A stretch of 64,000 bases of DNA, taken from the NCBI RefSeq assembly GCF_036670025.1, contig NZ_CP137640.1:2266001-2330000 (forward strand), in the 5' to 3' direction. The translations under genes and the position numbers were made by a program. The DNA is from Bacillus_BD oryzisoli. Its GTDB lineage: Bacteria; Bacillota; Bacilli; Bacillales; Cytobacillaceae. Below are positions 46,458 through 55,331 of this stretch, one piece after another. Each line of letters opens with the position of its first letter. Positions within the stretch are counted from its first letter, which is position 1. Below the pieces are notes generated by a model. The model saw only the letters and a program-made list of their open reading frames with translations. It had not been told where the DNA came from and did not search any database.

Positions 46458-46626
46458 TTTATATCGAGTGACGGCAAGAACGCCAAAAAAATACGTCTCA
46501 AATGGGTAACGATAAAATATGAAAAAACATAAAATTATCATTTAATAAATTCTTTCACATGTTGTATGACTTGAATAAAATAAAATAAAAATTAAACCAT
46601 TTAATCAGATCGAGGTGAAAAAAAAA

Positions 46627-46668
46627 GAACAAGACAGCTATTAAAAACGTTAGCTGTCTTGTTTTATT
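46627..46668 (+). terminator. Second strong terminator-like hairpin
   Basis: AACAAGACAGCTA pairs with TAGCTGTCTTGTT, followed by TTATT. No gene is seen between 46458 and this hairpin. 46669-46990 also holds nothing recognisable. Confidence 0.75.
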
Positions 46669-47005
46669 AATCTACCTACTTTTTCTTCACAACTGATTCC
46701 CTTATATAATTAATATAGGAACAAGTATATGGGGTGGTCATAAGGATGGACAAGGCGTTTAGCAATTTATTAAATCCATTGATAAATTAACCCTGTTTGT
46801 CGATAGCCGCAGTAACGAAAACACAAAGCACAATATTAAAGATTTTCTATTATCATTATTTGTCTTTAAAATGACAGATACTTACGATAGTTTACGCTTA
46901 TCAAAATTCGCTGTATAGTGCTTATTTAACAATCGTGACAGGAATTTGCAATAAGTTTGTTGAATAATTCTGCGATGAGCACTTGATCTCAAGGAGGTAT
47001 GAGAT

Positions 47006-47443
47006 ATGAAGATCAATAGAATAGATCATGTGAGTATAAACGTAAATGATCTTTCAGAGGCTAAAGCGTTTTTTCTTGATTTAGGACTTGAAGTGCAAGC
47101 GGAATGGGAATTGGATGGAGAACAGTTGGACCGAATAGTTGGGCTTAATGATGTTAAAACGGCATGTGTAGGATTGGGGATGCCAGATGGTCAGGCGTGG
47201 ATAGAGCTAGTCAAATTTTATACGCCGTCAGATGAAAAAGATATTCAGCAACCTTTTGCAAATACGCTGGGTATCCGACATATTTGCTTTGCTGTTGAAG
47301 ATATTGAAGCTATTGTTGCAAAATTGAAAAAGAAGGGCACGGAAATCTTTAGTGAAATACAGCAATATGAAGAAAGTTATAAGTTATGCTACGTTCGTGG
47401 TCCAGAGGTAATTATTTTAGAGTTGGCGGAGAAAATCAAATAA
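47006..47443 (+). CDS. VOC-superfamily (glyoxalase/dioxygenase-fold) protein
   Basis: A 145-residue protein with ribosome binding site AAGGAGG. It has two beta-alpha-beta-beta-beta modules, the first starting INRIDHVSINVNDLSEAKAF and the second LGIRHICFAVEDIEAIVAKL. Candidate metal ligands are H8 (DHVSI), E near WIELVKF, H in RHICF and E in ILELAE, the glyoxalase I arrangement. Substrate unknown. Single gene. Confidence 0.8.
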   Translation: MKINRIDHVSINVNDLSEAKAFFLDLGLEVQAEWELDGEQLDRIVGLNDVKTACVGLGMPDGQAWIELVKFYTPSDEKDIQQPFANTLGIRHICFAVEDIEAIVAKLKKKGTEIFSEIQQYEESYKLCYVRGPEVIILELAEKIK

Positions 47444-47575
47444 ACAGACGATATGCTGACATATATATAGATCACTTTCGCTTAACTAAACACACTGATA
47501 TTTCAGACTGGACGGCTGTCTTTTTTAGGGGCAGTCGTTCTTTCCCCTTGTTGGACAAACGGGGGCATTAGCTAA

Positions 47576-47618
47576 AAAAATGGGGAACCTTTACAAATGA
47601 AGGTTCCCCTATTTTATT
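47576..47618 (+). terminator. Intrinsic terminator
   Basis: GGGGAACCTT pairs with AAGGTTCCCC, followed by TATTTTATT. It lies 130 bases after the VOC gene. Confidence 0.8.
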
Positions 47619-47689
47619 ATATAAAAAATCAACATTATAATTTAACAGAGCCTTTTCAATAAATAATTACATAAAGATGAAAAACGAGG

Positions 47690-48135
47690 GGAACATCCTG
47701 GAGTTTCAATTAATACCTCCATGAACCTCTCATGACTAAAAGTCACGAGTTTCCGGGTTGATGCTTACGCACATTGACCACAAGTGGCGGGGAACACACC
47801 GCCGCTATCCCGTTGGCAAAAGCCTTTGGGACTACTTTTTTGACTACTTTTCGGCTACTAAGTTCAAACGGTTTCCCCCTTTTCGGGCGGACCCTCCTTT
47901 TCTTCGCCGAAGTAGTTTACGCTTTAACGCTTGAACATTTTACGTGACAAAGCACTTCTTATCACAACCTCATATGTTCAGTTTTCAAAGAACAATTGCC
48001 CAATTAGTACAAGTATATTATAGCACGTTTGTTCGGGGTGTTCAGCAATTTTGGCTAAAGCCAACCAAAAATTCATCCCATGTCTAAAGACGGGCTCACA
48101 TCCTGCACGGGTGTTCTTTTCGGAAAACCGTAAAA
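47690..48135 (-). mobile_element. IS200/IS605-derived element lacking transposase, with omega-RNA-like end
   Basis: On the minus strand the segment starts near AGCCCGTCTTTAGACATGGG, an IS605-type end hairpin, has a TATAAT (48016-48021) and a leader-like stretch, and finishes with GTAAGCATCAACCCGGAAAC, TCGTGACTTTTAGTCATGAG and AGGTTCA. The last part looks like the right-end, guide-proximal scaffold of TnpB-associated omega RNAs. GC-rich hairpins (GGCGGTGTGTTCCCCGCC) lie between. No TnpA or TnpB coding sequence remains. Exact ends are approximate. Confidence 0.45.
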
Positions 48136-48389
48136 ATGTTTGGAGGTTTTTCGTTTTCCTACCAATCCACAAAGAAGTTAGACTCCTTACTATCTAGATG
48201 CCAGGCATCAGCCATTCATTGAATCACGGAAATTCCCAGGAACATGATTTAATAACATAGAAAAAATTTAAGTAACTGGAACGATGCCCCCTCCGACCCT
48301 TCACAAAACTGTAAAAAATTCCCTAAATTGATGGGACATTCTGACCCACTTTGTCTATATAACAATAGTGAAAGGGTGGTGCAGGAGCC
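48136..48389. other. Gene-free stretch with repeat pieces
   Basis: Contains GATGCCAGGCATC (48196-48208) and CCCTCCGACCCTTC (48288-48301), pieces of the same intergenic repeat seen at 29.35 kb. A GGTGGTGCAGGAG before 48390 is the ribosome binding site of the next gene. Confidence 0.45.
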
Positions 48390-48749
48390 ATGAAAATTAC
48401 ATCAGGCGCAATTGACCAACTTGAACATTTTTCACAATTTAAAACAGTTGAGGATTTCCAGAGGCATGTGAAGAAGATTCTTGTGGATTACAACAATGTG
48501 TTTATAAATGGGGATCAGATGGCATTACAAATGCTTGCGCTTTTTTCTCATGAAATTCCAGGCGTGTCGAATCCATCGATTGCATCGGTGGTGAAGGCAA
48601 GCAATGAATATGTTTGCCTGAAGCCAATTTCGCGGTCTACTTTTAAGCGGATGATTCAGAAGGCAAAAGCATTTGGGCTTCTCACTGTTTTTGAGACGGA
48701 AAAGGAAAACGGCTACCAGTTAAGTAATCTATACATCTTCAATAAATAA
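48390..48749 (+). CDS. Replication-protein-like winged-helix domain protein
   Basis: A 119-residue protein, ATG after GCAGGAG. The C-terminal half (YVCLKPISRSTFKRMIQKAK, FGLLTVFETEKENGYQLSNL) is a winged-helix pattern common at the N-terminus of phage and plasmid replication-initiation proteins. The stop at 48749 is followed, in other frames, by a linker and then a phage-type C-terminal domain (48860-49090), so this may be the front part of a once longer protein. Confidence 0.6.
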   Translation: MKITSGAIDQLEHFSQFKTVEDFQRHVKKILVDYNNVFINGDQMALQMLALFSHEIPGVSNPSIASVVKASNEYVCLKPISRSTFKRMIQKAKAFGLLTVFETEKENGYQLSNLYIFNK

Positions 48750-48859
48750 AAAAGATACTCAAAACGGACAAAACCAAGTGGTAAACGATCGTTTATGAAA
48801 AGCTTGAAGTATTGGGGTCTGATGAACAGAGCAATTCGGCCTCCTCGACAGGTCAAATT

Positions 48860-49090
48860 GACGTGAACAGCGGATCAAATTGGCCTATGGAAGAGCTCAT
48901 CGTGACCCAAGCAATACCAGAGAGAATAAAAACCTTATCCCTTTTTCCGAAATCATCACGTACTTGAACGACAAGACGCATTCATCCTACAAGCCGGGAA
49001 CAAAGAAAACAAAAGATCTAATCTCTATACGCTGGAACGAAAGATTTCTGCTTAAGGATTTATGGATCAAGTGGTTTATGCATTTGTAAA
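48860..49090 (+). pseudogene. Phage replication protein C-terminal domain (Phg_2220_C) remnant
   Basis: Frame 48880-49089 contains LIPFSEIITYLNDKTHSSYK and TKKTKDLISIRWNERFLLKD, the hallmark of the conserved phage C-terminal domain PF09524. It is out of frame with the winged-helix gene upstream and shifts frame again at about 49060. It is the decayed tail of the same ancestral gene. Confidence 0.65.
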
Positions 49091-49108
49091 AAAAACAATA
49101 AAGGGCTG

Positions 49109-49609
49109 GTGGGTGTTATGGATAAAGCGGTAAATCAGATCGATGCAGCCTACAAAATGAGGATGACGAAAGAAGCAGAAAAGGGAATTAAAAAAATCAA
49201 CGCAATGGTTCTGTTCATTCCAGACGGTGATACCTTAACGGTCAGACTGGATGGGAAAAAGGAAACCATTCGCCTGCTGCTCGTGGATTCACCAGAGAGT
49301 GTTCATCCCGAAAAACAGGTGCAGCCATACGGCAAAGCATCGTGCTTCTTTGTCAGGAATCTCGCTCCAATTGGAAAAGAAATTCAAGTTGAATTGGACG
49401 TATGTGAACGGGATAAATATGGACGACTGCTTGCGTATGTGTATATTGAAGGGAAAATGCTCAATGAGCTATTGCTTGAAAAGGGATTTGCACGGGTGGC
49501 ATATGTGTATCCACCGAATACACGGTATGTGGAGAGATTCAGGAAGATTGAAAGAAGTGCTCAGAAGCAAGGAGTGGGGATTTGGGCGTGGGTAGATAAC
49601 ATAACTTAA
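49109..49609 (+). CDS. Intracellular staphylococcal-nuclease-like (thermonuclease) protein
   Basis: A 166-residue SNase-fold protein. The start used is GTG/ATG at 49109-49118 after AGGGCTGG, somewhat uncertain. Catalytic features are present: IPDGDTLTV (calcium Asp), TIRLLLVDSPES (Arg, Asp and Glu of the active site) and DKYGRLLAYV (second Arg). There is no signal peptide, unlike secreted nucleases such as YncB, so it should be cytoplasmic. Its position after a replication-gene remnant suggests a mobile or prophage origin. Confidence 0.8.
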   Translation: MGVMDKAVNQIDAAYKMRMTKEAEKGIKKINAMVLFIPDGDTLTVRLDGKKETIRLLLVDSPESVHPEKQVQPYGKASCFFVRNLAPIGKEIQVELDVCERDKYGRLLAYVYIEGKMLNELLLEKGFARVAYVYPPNTRYVERFRKIERSAQKQGVGIWAWVDNIT

Positions 49610-49721
49610 AAAGGCGGGATGATTTTATATTTTGATAAATTTATTGGGGAAAGTCAATTCGTGAATAAGTTACAACTTTTATTATCAACTTAAGAAAAAA
49701 CAAATGAGAAGAAGGTGTATT

Positions 49722-50827
49722 ATGGCGAAAAATTGTTATCGGTCATTCACCATCATTGCTTTAAGCATGGCATTATTACTAATGTCATCCTGTAGTCAGG
49801 TACAAAAAAAGAGGAACCTAATCAGAATAAAACTCCTCGTGAAGTTTTAGGTTTCTACACAGAACAGGAAGGAACGTATCCAGGGTCTCAACCTACAGTT
49901 GACTCGCACTTCTCCAGTTTAAGCATCATTGCACCTTTTTGGTATAAGCTTGATGATAAGCGTCCAGGCAGTCTTATAGAATCCGTTACAGCAGATCATA
50001 AAAGAAAGGTTATTCAGAGTGCTCATGAAAAACACCTAAAGGTATATATGGTTGTACATAATCTCTTTTATGAAACTTTGGAGAAGGGGAAGCAGGTAGC
50101 GAGTAATGTACTCGCTAACGATAAAACCCGCGATGTTTTCATTCAGAACTTACGCAATGAAATGAATCAGTTTAAATATGACGGAATTAATATTGACATG
50201 GAAAATTTGTATTTGACTGACCGGGATTCCTTTAGCCAGTTGATAAAAGAATTGTCTGATGCAGTAAATCGTGATGGAAAAGTAGTTACGGTTTCAGTCC
50301 CGGCAAACACAGGTGATTCCCGTGCTAATCCCTGGTCTCCGTGGTTTGATTACGAAAAGCTTGCAATATTTTCAGATGGGCTTATGATTATGACATACGA
50401 TGAACCAAACCCAAGAACCAAACCCGGCTCAACAGCATCAGTCGATTGGACAGAAGCAACGATTCGTTATGCTTTGAAACATGAAGTACCACCATCAAAA
50501 ATTTTACTCGGTATCGCTGGTTATGGATGGGATTGGGATACAACAGCAGGTGATGCCAAGTATAGCTCCTATGAAGAGTTAATGGGTCAGAAAGCAAAAT
50601 ATTAAGCTAAAGTTCTATGGGACTCCGATTCGAAAACACCTCATTTCAGTTACGTAGATGAAGAACAACATAGCCACCAGGTTTGGTTTGAGAATAGTGA
50701 TAGTCTGCGGTATAAGCTAGACCTTGTAGAGAAATATAACTTACGAGGAATCGGGATTTGGCGGCTCGGTTTGGAAGACCCAATGTACTGGACGACTATA
50801 CCCGAGAAAATAAAAGTAAAAAAGTAA
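49722..50827 (+). pseudogene. Glycoside hydrolase family 18 lipoprotein, broken
   Basis: ATG 49722 (AGAAGGTG upstream) opens a lipoprotein signal (SMALLLMSSCSQ). A frameshift in the seven-A run at about 49803-49812 moves the reading to the frame of VLGFYTEQEGTYPGSQP. The catalytic DxxDxDxE motif is intact (YDGINIDMENL), as are MIMTYDEPNP and LLGIAGYGWDWD. A TAA at 50603-50605 then interrupts the frame, which continues to 50827 (WDSDSKTPHFSYVDEEQ, GIGIWRLGLEDP). The ancestor was a YaaH/YdhD-like GH18 enzyme acting on peptidoglycan or chitin-like glycans. Confidence 0.85.
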
Positions 50828-50839
50828 TGGATTCGTCCT

Positions 50840-51010
50840 CCAAATCCTGTTGGGATGGCTGCGGCGAACCCTTTTTTATTATTGCAATGAACGAGCAGTT
50901 TAGTTGAAGAATCGTATTTAGCTCTTATTCCACAATCGGGCCAGATTCTTGAATAAAATATATGATTGTGCTGATTTGTACTTAAAGGTGCAGTTTAATT
51001 GGAAAAGGGA
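50840..51010. repeat. Dispersed intergenic repeat, copy a
   Basis: GGCTGCGGCGAACCCTTTTTT, then GAGCAGTTTAGTTGAAGAA, CACAATCGGGCCAGATTCTTG and GTACTTAAAGGTGCAGTTTA. These modules recur in different combinations through 52-57 kb and at 0.7 and 36.7 kb. Confidence 0.55.
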
Positions 51011-51143
51011 GAAAAAACTTAACTATCTTAACATTCAAGGTATTTTACAAATATGTTAATTATTAAATACCTAGAAGGTATCCGATCCCTTTGTAAAGAA
51101 TGAGAGATAAGATCCAAATTTTTTCAATTGGGAGTGGTTCACT

Positions 51144-52163
51144 ATGTTAGCTTTAGCTCTACAAGGCATTGGGGGAATGAACTCATTTGCGGCTGGGGTA
51201 CTTCAAACGCTTCGAAAAGAGGGGGTTAAGCCAGATTTGATTTCAGCTACCAGCGGTGCTATATTGTCAGCATATTATTTTTTGCAAAAAGACACTAATG
51301 TTATTGAAAAACATTATGATGAGTATTTTAAATCCGAAGAAAATGGAATCCCAACTTTTTTCAAATTCATGCAATACGCATACTTGGGCGTCCCTAACAA
51401 ATTTTCTCCTAATTACCTCAACATTATTGAAAGATTGTCTGACAATTGGCCTTTCTTGAAATCGGAGGAATGGATTAACTTCTGCTTCCCTAACAAAATT
51501 TACAAATCTGAATTTCCTCAACAATTTTTTGATGATATCGCCAATTGTTTTTCTTCCAATGAGGAGGTGGGAATTATTATGAATGCCTATAATGTTAATA
51601 ACGATCAGGCAGTTTTGTATGTGAACGAACGTGCTTGGGATACAATGGAATTAACTAAGAGGGGAAATTTTGAGGTCAAACCAATAACTCCGGATGGTGT
51701 GAGAGCATGTTTGCAGCTACTTCAATATGGAGACTTTAAGGGGGAGTATGATGGAGCTTATCAATATAATCCGGTTTTGTCTCCGTTGGTAGTAGCCGAC
51801 GAGATTATTTTGGTGACAGTAGCGCCACTAGGCAAATCTTTGGACCCAATCGATAACTTCTTTGATATCGAAGACTTTAAATTGAAGATGTTATTTAAAA
51901 ATGCCCTTTATGCAGAGCTTAATGATATTTCTCGGATCAATAAACTTATTGAATACGGAAATAAGCTGGTTCGTCCAGAATCAGAAAATAAACCTTATAA
52001 AGAGTACAAACCGATTAAAGTGCAAACAATTCAGCCTACAATTCATCGTGGATTATTTGAATATTTTGTGGAAACCCGTGAATTTTACGAGGATGGTGTG
52101 TCTCAAGCGAAAAAGTTTATTGATGATAGTCTAAATAAGCAGACACTGATTGAACTCGGATAA
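51144..52163 (+). CDS. Patatin-like phospholipase family protein
   Basis: A 339-residue protein. The oxyanion glycine loop LALQGIGGMNSFAAGVL and the catalytic Ser in ISATSGAILSAYYFL define the patatin fold; the Asp of the dyad lies in EYDGAYQYNPVL (DGA). The nucleophile elbow reads A-T-S-G-A instead of the usual G-T-S-A-G, an atypical spacing. The protein has no signal peptide. Ribosome binding site TGGGAG. Likely an acyl hydrolase on lipids; substrate and partner unknown. Confidence 0.8.
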   Translation: MLALALQGIGGMNSFAAGVLQTLRKEGVKPDLISATSGAILSAYYFLQKDTNVIEKHYDEYFKSEENGIPTFFKFMQYAYLGVPNKFSPNYLNIIERLSDNWPFLKSEEWINFCFPNKIYKSEFPQQFFDDIANCFSSNEEVGIIMNAYNVNNDQAVLYVNERAWDTMELTKRGNFEVKPITPDGVRACLQLLQYGDFKGEYDGAYQYNPVLSPLVVADEIILVTVAPLGKSLDPIDNFFDIEDFKLKMLFKNALYAELNDISRINKLIEYGNKLVRPESENKPYKEYKPIKVQTIQPTIHRGLFEYFVETREFYEDGVSQAKKFIDDSLNKQTLIELG

Positions 52164-52240
52164 ATCCCTCGTATCAATGTTTTAAAGGGTGATACTTTTG
52201 TATGGGGTAGATGTTTTTATCAGTAATTTTACACTTTGAT

Positions 52241-52500
52241 TATCTTTGTGAAATAGTGAACCTAAACTACCATGAAAATAAACTTCTGTAACTGATAAAA
52301 AAGACAATACCAAAGAAGACCCATCTCATTCGTTTAAAAAAATGAAGAGGGCGACCAAATCACAGATCTATGGATTAAATTGATTGGATTAAGACCAGTA
52401 TTGACAGTTCCTTATATTTTCATTTTCTGTGATGAAGCACTGATTTTTGTGCTTCATGGATGGCTATCGGGTGCTTTAGCAAAAAATAATTAGTTGTCAT
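52241..52500. repeat. Unoccupied relative of the group II intron target repeat
   Basis: From ACTACCATGAAAATAA through CAGTATTGACAGTTC to CATGGATGGCTATCGGGTGC then TTTAGCAAAAAATAA, this matches the sequence on both sides of the large intron (59590-59778 and 63586 onward). It shows the repeat before intron insertion. Confidence 0.6.
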
Positions 52501-52910
52501 TTTAGCAGTTTTTTGCATTTACCAGTATTCAGCAATCGGGCGCATTTGTAGCATAACACACAGGAGCTGATCAACCAGTTCCTGTTTAATTATTTGGTAA
52601 AAAAATCTGAAGAGTAAATAGCGTAGTGATAGCAAAGGGGTCGGAAAACAATGCAATTAAGACCATGGTAATATTTAAAATCCTTTGAACCTTTATTGAC
52701 ATTCATTAACATCCTTTTCCTATATAGGCTAACTAATCCTTTTTTGTTAAGGTACCCAAAAATTGAACTTGTATGCAATTCCTGATAAGCTAACGTACTT
52801 TTCTGTAAAAGCGAGGTACACTTTTAATACTAACGGGAGGTTAGTTGAAGAGTGTTGTTTATAACTCGTGTTCAACAATCGGGCCATATTGTGAAATAAA
52901 ACATTGTGAA
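52500..52910. repeat. Dispersed intergenic repeat, copies b and c
   Basis: CAGCAATCGGGCGCATTTG (about 52530) and AACGGGAGGTTAGTTGAAGA with CAACAATCGGGCCATATTG (52833-52895). No gene is supported in 52164-53048. Confidence 0.5.
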
Positions 52911-53048
52911 GAAAAGTACCTAATCTAAATAAGTAGTTTGGGAAGAAGGAATAAATGAGTTAGGTATAGAATAAATTTTTCTAAGAGATCAAAGTTCCTA
53001 TCTCTCTTATGTCGTATTTGACAACAACTGCGAAATGGGAGGTGTCTT

Positions 53049-53192
53049 ATGAACTTAGAAAAATTAACAAATGAAGAATTACTGAAAACCTATGAAAGAT
53101 TGACAAAAAGTCTTGAAAATCACCTAACTGATAAAGATGCTGATTATAAAGAAAAGGTAAAAAAAGAACTTTTAAAAAGGGTAAGTTATTGA
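53049..53192 (+). CDS. Hypothetical 47-residue charged protein
   Basis: Frame MNLEKLTNEELLKTYERLTK to KEKVKKELLKRVSY behind a strong GGGAGGTG. It is predicted to be all helical and highly charged. The ribosome binding site and codon pattern make it a credible small gene. Family not recognised. Confidence 0.6.
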   Translation: MNLEKLTNEELLKTYERLTKSLENHLTDKDADYKEKVKKELLKRVSY

Positions 53193-53328
53193 ACAGTTAG
53201 TCAAACAAAGGCGTTTCTTGTTCCAAAATCACATAAGTAAAAAGGGCAAATATACCATTTGATCAGTCACATAAATTACACCTAACAAGAAAATATTAGG
53301 AGTAATTTTATATGAGGAGATGGATTAA

Positions 53329-53504
53329 ATGGTTTATGGTTATAAGACAATAAGACAAATTCTAAATGGTGATTTTATGCTAAATGTAAGCCTGATTATG
53401 ATAATACCAATTATGAGCCTTTTAAAAATCCGTTAATACATAAACAAATAGATGGAACTGTAATAATTCCACTCAATCAGGAAAGACTATGGGGAAGAAG
53501 CTAA
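53329..53504 (+). pseudogene. Small hypothetical gene, frameshifted
   Basis: ATG after GGAGATGG opens MVYGYKTIRQILNGDF. A frameshift at the TTTT run near 53375 links it to KCKPDYDNTNYEPFKNPLIH and IIPLNQERLWGRS, ending at 53504. A terminator follows. Not recognised. Confidence 0.4.
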
Positions 53505-53520
53505 CTCCCTTTGCTATAAG

Positions 53521-53560
53521 AAGCTGATCCTTTAACTTTAGAGGATCGGCTTTTTACTGG
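53521..53560 (+). terminator. Intrinsic terminator
   Basis: AGCTGATCC pairs with GGATCGGCT, followed by TTTTTAC. 53561-53930 has no gene; CTTAAATTAAAGGCGCTATTC with its inverse AGAATAGCTATTTTTTA (53700-53745) is another repeat copy. Confidence 0.7.
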
Positions 53561-53940
53561 TAAAAAACGGTGTTAAATAGTTCAGAACTGATTCTTCTTT
53601 CGCTTAACGTAAAGCAGGTTAGTGAAAGAAGAAAGTTTTAATTTATCGGGATTTTGAAAGTTTATTTTATAAAGGACTACAAGTTTGTGAAGCTATATTC
53701 TTAAATTAAAGGCGCTATTCTTCAAGAAGGAGAATAGCTATTTTTTATTGGACTAAAGAGGCAGGTTAGTGGTAGTTTGAATCTTCAGATAATTTGGTTA
53801 TATATTAATAATAGTATGTTTAATGTTTAAATCTGGGTTTCCTGCATGAATCTAGTCTACTTTGGAAATAAAATGATTATGAATCCTTCTAAACGATCAT
53901 TTGTGCAAGACAATTTTTCAAAAAGGAGAGGGGCTATCTC

Positions 53941-54195
53941 ATGGAAAACATTGAAGTAGGCGAAATCTTTACAAATGACCAGGGCGAGGAAATTGAAGTG
54001 CTGGCAGTGGTAAATATGGAAGGGACAGAATACGTTGCAGTCGGCTTTGTGGAGGATCTTCAAGAAGAAATCGAGGAAGACATTGATATTTTCTTTTTAA
54101 AGGTCAACCAGGATGGAGACTTCACAGCCATTGAAAGCGACGAGGAATTCGAAAGAGTTTCTTCAGCTTTTGATGAAATAATGAAAGAAGACTAA
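53941..54195 (+). CDS. DUF1292 family protein
   Basis: An 84-residue very acidic protein behind AAAAAGGAGAGG. Sequence GEIFTNDQGEEIEVLAVVNM, then EYVAVGFVEDLQEEIEEDID and FFLKVNQDGDFTAIESDEEF, fits DUF1292, a Firmicute family of unknown function often found near the yrrK/yrzB region. The single-domain length is normal. A terminator follows. Confidence 0.75.
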   Translation: MENIEVGEIFTNDQGEEIEVLAVVNMEGTEYVAVGFVEDLQEEIEEDIDIFFLKVNQDGDFTAIESDEEFERVSSAFDEIMKED

Positions 54196-54216
54196 TACTT
54201 TACAGGACAAAAAAGT

Positions 54217-54246
54217 GAAAACCTTGCTCACGCAGGGTTTTTTGTT
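54217..54246 (+). terminator. Terminator of the DUF1292 gene
   Basis: AAACCTTGC pairs with GCAGGGTTT, followed by TTTG. Confidence 0.75.
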
Positions 54247-54457
54247 GATCAGCAATCGCAATCGTGCACCATTCTTTAATAAGAAGGCGTTCTTCTTGAT
54301 AGGTCTAGACTTTTAAATAACATATTTAAAAGGAGCTGGATATTTATATTAAAGTATGGAAGAGATTGTGAAGGTTTCTACTTAAACTATAGGTGCAGGT
54401 TACTTAAATAAATGGTAAAATTTTGATAGATAAAATAACTACTGGGGAGGTTTAGTA

Positions 54458-54694
54458 ATGGGAAAGGTGAAATTATTGCCAATTATAGTATTTTTATTAA
54501 GTTTTTTTTCATTGCTTATTTCGCTTAAATTATTTTGGAATTTAGGAGTTTTTGTTGATGAGTATGGTTTAAGTGCTGATATTGTTAATGGCGGAGACCT
54601 TTGGCTTTCAATGGATTGGTTAAGATTATTATTACTGTTATTGTTGTGTATTGTATCTGGTATGAGTATTTTCAAAGGTGAACAGAATAAGTGA
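54458..54694 (+). CDS. Hypothetical two-helix membrane protein
   Basis: A 78-residue protein with a strong GGGGAGG before the ATG. Two hydrophobic helices (LLPIIVFLLSFFSLLISLKL and LRLLLLLLLCIVSGMSIF) flank an outer loop with acidic residues (DEYGLSADIVNGGD). Not recognised; a short lysine tail ends it. Confidence 0.6.
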   Translation: MGKVKLLPIIVFLLSFFSLLISLKLFWNLGVFVDEYGLSADIVNGGDLWLSMDWLRLLLLLLLCIVSGMSIFKGEQNK

Positions 54695-55331
54695 TTTATT
54701 CATATAATTGATACGTGGATTCTACAAATAGAAATTACGTAGTTTATGTCCATGTACAAGTTCGTGAAAGAATGTACTTGAACGAGCAGAATAGTTTAAT
54801 AAGAGGAAGAGTGCAAGAAAGCCTTTCTTCGAATTAGACAAAAAGTGTACAGTAAATATATGAGAGGTAAAGTTGAAAATCATGTTATTAATTTATTAAG
54901 TTTATGTATAGAAAGCACTGAGATTCCTATCCCAGTGTAGAAAGAAATATAAGATCAATGGCTTACCAACCAAATCTTATTGGTTAAATAATAACAAAAA
55001 ACCATTTGGGAATCTATTGGTAATTGTCGGTATTTGTCGAATTATGAAGAAAGATGAATTAAGTAAAAAGCATTTGTTGCATAGCTCGAACATCATATGC
55101 AATAAAAAATGTAGTTGTTGAACTAACGAGGGCGATTGCAAATAAGAGCAGTCGTTTTTTTACAAACAAAACAGCATTCCTGTAATAAATGAACTGTAAA
55201 AAGGATAAGTTTGTGAATAAACGCACTTAAACTAAAGGGTGCGATAGTCAAGATGGATCGCTGCGGCGATCTTTTTTGCTTCTAACGGTGCAGGTTAATG
55301 TAACAAAAAAGAGAAGCAACATGCATATATA
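54695..55331. other. Gene-free stretch with repeat pieces
   Basis: Holds AACGAGCAGAATAGTTTAAT (about 54781), AACTAACGAGGGCGATTGC (about 55121) and CGCACTTAAACTAAAGGGTG with CGCTGCGGCGATC (55220-55275), all modules of the dispersed repeat. No gene was seen. Confidence 0.45.

Noticed and set aside
46217..46501. Minus-strand frame of 94 codons
   Set aside because: It crosses a strong terminator and contains an improbable Cys/Arg-rich sequence without start signals.
47940..48000. rRNA operon spacer (GTTCTTTGAAAACTGAAC resembles the 16S-23S spacer)
   Set aside because: No 16S, 23S or tRNA sequence lies on either side; the match is a short phrase inside the IS605-like element.
49251..49595. Overlapping plus-strand frame in the SNase-like gene
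   Set aside because: Shadow frame; the SNase frame carries the complete catalytic motifs.
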